From Alteromonas portus (GTDB lineage: Bacteria > Pseudomonadota > Gammaproteobacteria > Enterobacterales > Alteromonadaceae): DNA of 64,000 nucleotides. The stretch covers positions 310,001 through 374,000 of the forward strand of contig NZ_SWCO01000008.1 in NCBI RefSeq assembly GCF_005117025.1. The letters run 5' to 3'. The position numbers were made by a program, and so were the translations under genes. Under the pieces are notes generated by a model. It searched no databases and was not told where the DNA came from. It saw only the letters and a program-made list of their open reading frames with translations. Shown here piece by piece: positions 57,675 to 64,000 of the stretch (positions are counted from its first letter, which is position 1; the number at the start of each line of letters is the position of its first letter).

Positions 57675-58730
57675 ATGAAAACCGTTATCCACCCTTCTAT
57701 AAAAAGTTATTTTGATGCTAATGAAAGCCAGCAGGAAATCGAACAGGCATTCTCTCGAGGGCTTGCTTATGCGGGCCATTCTCTCATGGTGCCAGAGAAG
57801 TTTAGTTATCAGGTGCTGCCGCACTTTAACGACCGTTATGTGTTATTTAATCAGGGTGAGAACCATGAACTTATATCCAATGTTTGCTTACATCGACAAG
57901 CTCAACTTCTTGAAGGGCAAGGTCGGGCACGCAGCATTGTTTGTAAACTCCACTGTTGGGGCTATGACAACACAGGCCAGCTTAAAGGGACGCCCCACTT
58001 TAAGGGTGCACCTAACGGTCAGTTGAAAAAGGAATCGCTATCAGTATGGAACGGCCTTCTATTTAGAGGGCGCTCTCCTGATATGGACTTATCTGCCCTT
58101 GGGCTTGAGGACTATCTCGACTTTACCGATTACTTTTACGCCGGTTCTGAAACGTCGGAATATCAATTTAACTGGAAGACATTTATCGAGATCTATCTAG
58201 AGAACTATCACGTGTACTCCATGCATCCTGGGCTTCGCCAGTTTGTTAAACCCGATGATTTAGAGTGGTCCTTTGGCGATGATTTTTCAATTCAAAAAGT
58301 AGGGCTAGGCGACCAGCTTACCAAGCGCACAACGCCGCGTTACAGAGAGTTCCAAGACGCATTATTGGCACGATTCGGGCAAACACTTCCTCGCTTTGGC
58401 GCAATATGGTGCTTTTTGTACCCTAATATTATGATTGAGTGGTACCCGGACATTATCGTTGTCAGCACGATTTACCCCAAGGGTGCGAGCGCGTGTATAA
58501 ACCACGTAGAATTTTATTATCCAAAAGCGCTTTATAAGGATATGCCAGACTACTTTGCAGCAGAAAAAGCGGCCTATATGGAAACAGCGGTAGAAGATGA
58601 AGAAGCCTGCCTATTGTTAGAAAAAGGTCGACGGGCACTTTATTTATCAGGCGAAGAAGAACAAGGCCCCATAGAACCGTTTTTAGAAGCGGGCGTGGCG
58701 CATTTTTACGACTGGCTTGCTAAACAATAG
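57675..58730 (+). CDS. Rieske-type aromatic-ring/quaternary-ammonium oxygenase
   Basis: A 351-residue Rieske oxygenase alpha-subunit-like protein. The [2Fe-2S] ligands are in NVCLHRQAQLLEGQ...VCKLHCWGYDNTG (Cys/His then Cys/His, about 72-97). The mononuclear iron site follows in EIYLENYHVYSMHPGL (two His, about 172-186). Relatives include ring-hydroxylating dioxygenases and carnitine/choline monooxygenases; the substrate is unknown and no reductase is adjacent. It is divergent from the CDF gene, with 162 bp between them. Confidence 0.8.
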   Translation: MKTVIHPSIKSYFDANESQQEIEQAFSRGLAYAGHSLMVPEKFSYQVLPHFNDRYVLFNQGENHELISNVCLHRQAQLLEGQGRARSIVCKLHCWGYDNTGQLKGTPHFKGAPNGQLKKESLSVWNGLLFRGRSPDMDLSALGLEDYLDFTDYFYAGSETSEYQFNWKTFIEIYLENYHVYSMHPGLRQFVKPDDLEWSFGDDFSIQKVGLGDQLTKRTTPRYREFQDALLARFGQTLPRFGAIWCFLYPNIMIEWYPDIIVVSTIYPKGASACINHVEFYYPKALYKDMPDYFAAEKAAYMETAVEDEEACLLLEKGRRALYLSGEEEQGPIEPFLEAGVAHFYDWLAKQ

Positions 58731-58777
58731 CAATCTTGGTGCTTTAAACAGTGTTATTTCACAAAAAGGGAGTTTTG

Positions 58778-59176
58778 ATGAAAAATTACAAAGGGTCTTG
58801 TTTGTGCGGTTCAGTAACTTTTGAAATTGAGGGTGATTTTGACAGTTTTTATCTATGCCACTGCAAACATTGTCAAAAGGATACAGGTTCGGCTTTCGCT
58901 GCCAACCTGTTTTCAAGTTCGGCTATATTAACTTGGGTATCGGGTGTTGACGCTGTGACTACCTTTACTCTTGAAAACACCTGTCACTGCAAAAGTTTCT
59001 GTAAAATTTGTGGTTCAGCCCTCCCGAATACTCAATTCGGTAACATTCTAGCCGTACCCGCTGGGTGTTTGGATACAAAACTACTCATTAAACCTACTGC
59101 ACATATCTTCGGCGTAAGCAAAGCTGCGTGGGAACAAAGTTTAGAAACAATTACAAAATTCGAACGTTTACCGTAA
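58778..59176 (+). CDS. GFA family zinc protein
   Basis: A 132-residue protein of the glutathione-dependent formaldehyde-activating (GFA/CENP-V) fold. Zinc-binding cysteines are in SCLCGSVTFEI and LCHCKHCQKDTGSAF, then HCKSFCKICGSAL. The family takes part in formaldehyde or thiol metabolism, but many members have no known role. ATG at 58778 has AAGGGAG upstream; a longer frame to 58751 has none. It is 47 bp downstream of the Rieske gene on the same strand and may share its transcript. Confidence 0.82.
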   Translation: MKNYKGSCLCGSVTFEIEGDFDSFYLCHCKHCQKDTGSAFAANLFSSSAILTWVSGVDAVTTFTLENTCHCKSFCKICGSALPNTQFGNILAVPAGCLDTKLLIKPTAHIFGVSKAAWEQSLETITKFERLP

Positions 59177-59495
59177 CAAACATCGAGCACTAATTCGAAA
59201 CTTGGTGACTTTATATTAAACAAAACTCGCTGCTTGAATAGCTGCAGGTCGATTGATGCTTACGGTCTTAGCGAACCTAAATCATCTTGTATCACTTTTG
59301 TTAAAATCATTGGGTAACTTTTGCATGAAATTCTATAGTTCTCACAATTCAGCGTAACGCTCACTAGCCCCACAAAAACCTAAACCATTTATTTTTCATG
59401 CACTTACTAGAATGGCACATGCTGTGAATAGTCCATAGTGAATTCTCTCCTCCGTTTTTAAGCAGTATGGAGGCCGAAAAACCAAGGAGTAAGAT
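59177..59495. other. intergenic, EF-hand promoter region
   Basis: 319 bp. The start of the EF-hand gene is preceded by AAGGAG at 59484-59489. No gene or operator is recognisable in the rest. Confidence 0.45.
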
Positions 59496-60188
59496 ATGAA
59501 AAAGTTAACTATTGCTACACTAATCAGCGCCGCGCTTTCTACCGGTGCATTCGCTGGTGACATGAAAAAAATCGACACTACCTTCGTTGATTTAGACAAC
59601 GATGACAATGGCTACATCTCGAAAGAAGAAGCTGATGACGATGAGATTTATGCGCACTTCTCCAAAATTGATACTAATTCAGACATGCAGCTTTCAATCA
59701 AAGAGTTTAATACTCACGTAATGAAGCATCCTCAACATTTCGATGATGAAGTGCTCGCTACGGTAAAGTCTATGAAAGTGAGCATGGGCAAAAAAGGAGC
59801 CATGGAAACAAAAGTTAAAGTTGACACCGATGTAGATGAAGTGGTCGCAGCGACGAAAGATAAAAGACTAACCCACGAACTAAGAGCTGAAACTGAGTTG
59901 GAAGCTAATGGAAATTTAAAGAAAACAACCGTTGAAAAAGTGGCGAAAGATACTGTCGTTCACGATAAAACGGTTATTGCAGATGAAGCGGTCATTGCAC
60001 GCAGTAAATTTGAGATGATGGACGCTAACAGCGACGGGAAGCTTACTAAAGCTGAAGCCTCACGAAGTGGCGTAACTCGTGACTTCGCTAAAATTGACGC
60101 AAATGACGATGAATTAATTACACGTACGGAATTTAAGCGTTATGAAAATTCGTCTGAAAGTAACACAAGCAATAGCTCTGAAGAGTAA
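59496..60188 (+). CDS. secreted EF-hand calcium-binding protein
   Basis: A 230-residue exported protein. Signal peptide MKKLTIATLISAALSTGAFAGD, then four EF-hand-like loops: DLDNDDNGYISKEE (about 33-46), KIDTNSDMQLSIKEF (about 55-69), MMDANSDGKLTKAEA (about 177-191) and KIDANDDELITRTEF (about 198-212). The region between the pairs is charged and helical. It likely binds calcium in the periplasm or outside the cell; the partner is unknown. A terminator hairpin follows, so it is monocistronic. Confidence 0.87.
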   Translation: MKKLTIATLISAALSTGAFAGDMKKIDTTFVDLDNDDNGYISKEEADDDEIYAHFSKIDTNSDMQLSIKEFNTHVMKHPQHFDDEVLATVKSMKVSMGKKGAMETKVKVDTDVDEVVAATKDKRLTHELRAETELEANGNLKKTTVEKVAKDTVVHDKTVIADEAVIARSKFEMMDANSDGKLTKAEASRSGVTRDFAKIDANDDELITRTEFKRYENSSESNTSNSSEE

Positions 60189-60203
60189 TGACTAAGTGAT
60201 ACT

Positions 60204-60228
60204 AGAGCCGCACCGGCGGCTCTTTTTC
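60204..60228 (+). terminator. Rho-independent terminator of EF-hand gene
   Basis: AGAGCCGC-ACCG-GCGGCTCT followed by TTTTTC (60204-60228). Confidence 0.88.
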
Positions 60229-60322
60229 TACGTTTACAGCATGTTTTGCACACGTGCCTTCAATGTTGTACACGGCAAGAATTTTCTTTAATAGTCCATC
60301 ACTTTATCGAAGAGGGATTTTT

Positions 60323-60946
60323 ATGTTAGCTTCCACAGGAATTAAAGGCCTACTTGCGTATCGAGCACTGCGGAAAATGAACAAGCCCAGTGCTAACACA
60401 GCGCAAAATAAAGAGAACTTTGTAACATCTAGCACTTTGAACGACGCGACAACGCCTCCATCTGTCGTCGCCATTACGGGCTCTGCTTACGCGCTATCTA
60501 AGATGACGCATGCACCAAAGGTTCAGCGCTTTCTTTTAAAGTCGACGTTATCAGCTTCAGTGGCGGGATTACTTAACGCAGCGCTTAAACGTTTGATTGG
60601 ACGAAAGCGTCCAAGAGCAGAGAGCGGCCCTGAAATAAAAGGCCCCGCATTGAAAGACAAATTTAACTCTATGCCATCAGGGCACGCATCAGCAGTAGCG
60701 GCAGTGGCTGGTTCAATACCTCGTAGTTCTGGACCTTTACTATTAGCGTCAGCGGCAGGCTTAGCTGCTACAGCTGTTATAGGAAAGTCGAGGACTAAGC
60801 GCGACGCGCATCACTTATCAGATGTTTTGGTGGGAAGTTGTTTGGGCTTTGGCGTGGCCTATGCGGTATCGAAGCTAGAAAAGCCTGTTGAAGATGAAGT
60901 TGAAAGTCTTAAGCAGAGCTCTCACCTGCCGAATCGATTTAAATAA
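60323..60946 (+). CDS. PAP2-family phosphatase
   Basis: A 207-residue PAP2/acid phosphatase-fold membrane protein. All three motifs are visible: KRLIGRKRPR (about 84-93), SMPSGHAS (about 121-128) and SRTKRDAHHLSD (about 160-171). Such enzymes remove phosphate from lipid phosphates such as phosphatidic acid or undecaprenyl pyrophosphate. ATG at 60323 with GAGGG upstream; longer starts at 60254 or 60263 lack a site. It follows the EF-hand gene by 134 bp after a terminator, so it has its own promoter. Confidence 0.83.
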   Translation: MLASTGIKGLLAYRALRKMNKPSANTAQNKENFVTSSTLNDATTPPSVVAITGSAYALSKMTHAPKVQRFLLKSTLSASVAGLLNAALKRLIGRKRPRAESGPEIKGPALKDKFNSMPSGHASAVAAVAGSIPRSSGPLLLASAAGLAATAVIGKSRTKRDAHHLSDVLVGSCLGFGVAYAVSKLEKPVEDEVESLKQSSHLPNRFK

Positions 60947-60971
60947 CGCTAATCACGGAAATACGAGCTAC

Positions 60972-61007
60972 GGTGTGTCTCCTCTCTTTTTTAGGAAGGG
61001 ACACACC
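60972..61007. terminator. inverted repeat between PAP2 and ankyrin-like genes
   Basis: GGTGTGTC and GACACACC (60972-60979 with 61000-61007), with an inner partial stem and a T-rich loop. It lies between two convergent genes and can serve both. Confidence 0.55.
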
Positions 61008-61032
61008 TATATTAAATGAATTAAATAAGCAT

Positions 61033-61251
61033 CTAACTTTCGGGTGTGGACTTAATCACTTCCTCGATTTCACTGTTACCACTTAAGCGCGCGAGATCAA
61101 TTAAATAGCCTTTTTCTAGCTTATTTAAAGTGTGCCCTTCAAGTCGCGCTTTAACCTCTTTTACATCACCATTGGCAATGGATGTTTTCAGCGCAGCGTG
61201 ATTATTTAAAGAGCGGTCTTCGCTTTTTTCAGTTGGATCATACGTAGTCAT
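61033..61251 (-). CDS. small ankyrin-like protein
   Basis: A 72-residue protein. The pattern LKTSIANGDVKEVKARLEGHTLNKLEKGYLIDLARLSGNSEIEEVI resembles one and a half ankyrin repeats (NGDVKEVKARL and SGNSEIEEVI). No signal peptide. Function is unknown; it may bind another protein. ATG at 61251, in a short stand-alone gene. Confidence 0.6.
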   Translation of the reverse strand: MTTYDPTEKSEDRSLNNHAALKTSIANGDVKEVKARLEGHTLNKLEKGYLIDLARLSGNSEIEEVIKSTPES

Positions 61252-61336
61252 AGTTCGTCCTTAATCTTTACTCAGTAAAAAATGAAAAATCTCATATACC
61301 TTTTGTAGTTAAACACTACGCCAAACGATCAACGCT

Positions 61337-62641
61337 TCAAGCTACCCAAATTTCAAACTGCCAAGGTTCAAGCTTACAGACAGAACCAGCTTTAAAATTT
61401 CGCTTCTCCTCGTGCTGCCATTGTGTATATTCGCCTTGAAATAGTGGCTCTTCAAAGGTTACTTCTAGATGCTCATTTGAAAAATTAATCACAACAAACA
61501 CTTTTTCACGCTCGTTATGACGTACGAAGCTAAAAACCTTGTCCATCTTAGAGTTTGGCACCTGAATCATTCTTGCGCCGTACTCTCCATTTCCTAGCAC
61601 GGCTTTAGACTTTTTAAGAGCAATTAGCTGGCGATATAAGCTGCCTATTTCATGTTCTCGCCAATGTATAGGATCGCGCTCAAAAAACGCTAAACGCTTG
61701 GTTTCCCCAGCTTCTTGCCCATTATGAATGAGCGGCATGCCCTCACCTATTACCGATAAAGCAATGCAGGCTTCAAGCGCATCTCCAAATTGTTCGCGCT
61801 GGGTGCCATCCCAGGCATTTTTGTCATGATTACTCACGAAGGTCATTCTGTAAGCCGAGTGAGGCCAGCTGCGTTCGTTCCACGAATAATATTTGCGCAA
61901 CCTATCCAGAGAACACTGTCCGTGTGCGAGTTCGTGTAGCGTCTCGTTCCAGCTCCATGCGTAAGTCATATTGAACGCATTTTCGTGAAGATCTCGATTC
62001 TCCCATTCAGCCAACATGAAAACTGGTCTGATTGCGCTTAGCGTTTGCACTGCTTGCTGCCAAAAATCGTTGGGGACATACCCCGCTACATCACAGCGAA
62101 ATCCATCAATATCGAATTTTTCAACCCAATAGCAGAGCGCGTTAATCATGTATTTGCGAAGACCGACTTGTTCGTAATCGAACTCAATAATATCGCTCCA
62201 GTCCCACCAGGGAGACGGGCGAAAGTCGCCCTTGTAGTCTTTGGCGTACCACTCGGGGTGCTGCTCAACCAAAGGGTTATCCCACGCACTGTGATTTGGC
62301 ACCCAGTCTATGATGACTTTAAGCGAAAGACGGTGCGCTTCTTCCACCAGCGCTTTGAAATCTTCTTCGCTACCAAATTCTGGGTTTATGGCCAGATAAT
62401 CTTTTACCGCATAGGGGCTACCTAGCTCCCCTTTCCTGTTTTTTTCCCCAATAGGATGTACAGGCATTAGCCAAACAATATCCGCGCCGAGTGACTTAAT
62501 GTGAGCTAACCCTTTTCTCACTCCTTCAAAGTCACCTTCTTGCGAAAATTGTCGGGTATTGACCTGATAAATAACGGCATGAGAAGACCATTCAGGCTGA
62601 AGCACCTTGTATCGTTTTTGAGGGACAGGATTGATATCCAT
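61337..62641 (-). CDS. GH13 alpha-amylase family enzyme
   Basis: A 434-residue glycoside hydrolase family 13 protein, cytoplasmic (no signal peptide). The TIM-barrel motifs are IIDWVPNHSAWDN (region I), DIDGFRCDVAGYV (region II with nucleophile Asp), FMLAEWENRD (region III, acid Glu) and FVSNHDKNAWDG (region IV). It hydrolyses or transfers alpha-glucosides; maltodextrin glucosidase or an amylase are the likely options. ATG at 62641 with AAGGAAA upstream. Monocistronic as far as can be seen. Confidence 0.87.
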   Translation of the reverse strand: MDINPVPQKRYKVLQPEWSSHAVIYQVNTRQFSQEGDFEGVRKGLAHIKSLGADIVWLMPVHPIGEKNRKGELGSPYAVKDYLAINPEFGSEEDFKALVEEAHRLSLKVIIDWVPNHSAWDNPLVEQHPEWYAKDYKGDFRPSPWWDWSDIIEFDYEQVGLRKYMINALCYWVEKFDIDGFRCDVAGYVPNDFWQQAVQTLSAIRPVFMLAEWENRDLHENAFNMTYAWSWNETLHELAHGQCSLDRLRKYYSWNERSWPHSAYRMTFVSNHDKNAWDGTQREQFGDALEACIALSVIGEGMPLIHNGQEAGETKRLAFFERDPIHWREHEIGSLYRQLIALKKSKAVLGNGEYGARMIQVPNSKMDKVFSFVRHNEREKVFVVINFSNEHLEVTFEEPLFQGEYTQWQHEEKRNFKAGSVCKLEPWQFEIWVA

Positions 62642-62767
62642 ATTATCTTTCCTTATCGAAATGAGCGTTTAGAAGAATCTAAATTGTGTTCATTTTATTG
62701 TGCGTCACATTACTTTTAGGCTTTACGTTGCTTTAAGCTGGGCTGTCAACAGTCGCGATTTCATGGG

Positions 62768-63676
62768 TTAAAGAATAGGTAAACTGGTAACACCTAAAAT
62801 TAGTACCCAAAGGCCGAAAAAAAGTTTTAAACGTTGAACAGAAAATGCCAAAACTACATATTTTGCAATTACTCCACCGATTATTGCACCAGCCCCAGCA
62901 AATAAAACAACCTGCCATACTACGGACTCGCTAACAAATATGTGATATGGCAAGGCAGACCATACGGTAAAAGCCGATAATATTACGGCTACAGCGATAG
63001 ACATGGTGACATTGAAACCACGAATAATAAGGTAAACCGCCACTAGCTCACCCACCCCTACCGAGAGCCATGCGGTAATAATGCCGCCCACAAAACCAAT
63101 GAAAGGTAAAAGCAAAAGATCTTTGGTGTGTAAGTCTTTTTTAAAATGGGTGCGCTTCATTAACGGAATAGAGGCAAATATTGCAATCGCCAATAGAATA
63201 GAAAAACTACCGAATGCAATATGAAGGTTATGAGCACCGCCCCATAAATGCGCTAACAGCAACTTACTTTGCGAAGAATACTGCGCAAACCCTATACCGC
63301 AAATTGACGATGGAACCGTTAGCAGTAGCGCGCTCGGCAGCGCTTTCCAGTAGCCATCTTGTTTGTGCTGGCGTTGATAATACGCTGCCCAGGTTAATGC
63401 GCCAGCGGTCATGCCGCAACATTGAATAGCAAAGCTGGTTGCCACAACGCTTTGCGCAGAAAATGACAGGTAGTTAAAAAACGGAACAAAAACCACACCA
63501 CCGCCTGCACCTGTCGCGTTCGCAAATATCGCACCTATGATACCTAGCCCGCTAAATAAACCGAACTCTTTAATGAGATTGCCAAGTGCGGGTTGCGCTA
63601 GCAAAATGGCGCACCATGCCAAAAGAAGTAACACAAGAAATAATTTGCCAGTATGGCGCTTTAATAAAGAAATCAC
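62768..63676 (-). CDS. TauE/SafE family sulfite exporter-like protein
   Basis: A 302-residue membrane protein of the TauE/SafE family with eight or so helices. NATGAGGGVVFVPFFNYL (about 53-70) is the family's first conserved motif, with GFVGGIITAWLSVGVGELVAVYLIIRG marking the second half. Members export sulfite, sulfoacetate or other organic anions; the substrate is unknown. The start is GTG at 63676 with AGGGA upstream. Confidence 0.83.
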   Translation of the reverse strand: MISLLKRHTGKLFLVLLLLAWCAILLAQPALGNLIKEFGLFSGLGIIGAIFANATGAGGGVVFVPFFNYLSFSAQSVVATSFAIQCCGMTAGALTWAAYYQRQHKQDGYWKALPSALLLTVPSSICGIGFAQYSSQSKLLLAHLWGGAHNLHIAFGSFSILLAIAIFASIPLMKRTHFKKDLHTKDLLLLPFIGFVGGIITAWLSVGVGELVAVYLIIRGFNVTMSIAVAVILSAFTVWSALPYHIFVSESVVWQVVLFAGAGAIIGGVIAKYVVLAFSVQRLKLFFGLWVLILGVTSLPIL

Positions 63677-63827
63677 TCACGTCCCTAAGACAAAATACGA
63701 CAAATGTCAGAAAACACTTCCGATTAATATGTTATTCATTCGCAACAGTACATTTTTCGAACTATTGTTAACGCGCAACGTATAAGCTTTTACTTACACA
63801 AATATCACTTACAGCACGTTGAACAAC

Positions 63828-64000
63828 ATGGTTGAAGTATCTACATTTGAGCAGCAGGTGCAACTGCATCTTTCACCAAACCGCTCTGCAACATGGCAGC
63901 AAACTAAATATCTTATTGCAGCTTTTGCTTTTTTTATTAGTTCAATTGCTATCGCTTGGACAATAGTGGGCGCGTGGGTCATCTTGCCGTTTGCAGGGTT
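63828..64000 (+). CDS. DUF2244 membrane protein, 5' part
   Basis: The start of a DUF2244 protein: 57 codons are visible, beginning MVEVSTFEQQVQLHLSPNRSATWQQTKYLI and continuing into a membrane segment (AFAFFISSIAIAWTIVGAWVILPFAG). The gene runs off the window. DUF2244 genes commonly sit ahead of cytochrome c oxidase genes, which may lie just past the edge. ATG at 63828. Confidence 0.8.
   Translation, partial: MVEVSTFEQQVQLHLSPNRSATWQQTKYLIAAFAFFISSIAIAWTIVGAWVILPFAG

Overview
The window looks like chromosomal DNA of a marine gammaproteobacterium, most likely Alteromonas or a close Alteromonadaceae relative. This rests on protein character (YcgL, YcgN, FFLEELY-motif protein, HopJ family, Slp, NhaB, FadR), moderate GC, and gene order shared with enterobacteria and Vibrio: fadR-nhaB-dsbB, fadD-rnd-ycgL-ycgM-ycgN and yfcL next to epmC. 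I see no prophage, insertion sequence, CRISPR array, rRNA or tRNA gene. It reads as ordinary core and lineage-specific chromosome, with coding density near 90%.

Layout: 0-2.6 kb holds the tail of a ModF-like ATPase and a convergent zinc-responsive operon (COG0523 GTPase plus DUF1826) behind a clear Zur box. 2.6-5.7 kb has a GlxA-type AraC regulator divergent from a cysteine hydrolase, then a short-chain fatty acid transporter. 5.7-13.1 kb has a very large propeller-type hybrid histidine kinase, a decayed AhpD/CMD-family gene and an M16 zinc peptidase. 13.4-15.9 kb is yfcL, an ATP-NAD kinase-like gene and epmC with a 15-bp minisatellite in its N-terminal extension. 16.0-20.9 kb on the plus strand is an FFLEELY protein, a thioesterase coupled to a membrane-anchored retropepsin, and an octaheme cytochrome c with TPRs.

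21.4-36.7 kb is dense in lipid genes: fadH, a dienoyl-CoA isomerase with a divergent TetR regulator, a GMC alcohol oxidoreductase behind a FadR-like operator, a possible TULIP/YceB-like protein, a TetR gene with a wax ester synthase/DGAT, DUF445, a DUF3336-patatin lipase, a degenerate HD-GYP-like protein and two phasins. Together they suggest unsaturated fatty acid breakdown, neutral-lipid synthesis and mobilisation, and granule coating. FadR itself is encoded at 39.4-40.1 kb, and FadR-like boxes also lie before fadD and before fadR.

36.9-50.2 kb holds an oligopeptidase B-like lipoprotein, fadR, the nhaB-dsbB-GNAT run, an alginate-export-type porin, and the ycgL-MltB-like-ycgM-ycgN run followed by rnd and fadD. 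50.3-64 kb holds an alpha/beta hydrolase, Slp, tsaB, yoaA, a CDF transporter divergent from a Rieske oxygenase, a GFA protein, an EF-hand protein, a PAP2 phosphatase, a GH13 enzyme, a TauE-like exporter and the start of a DUF2244 gene.
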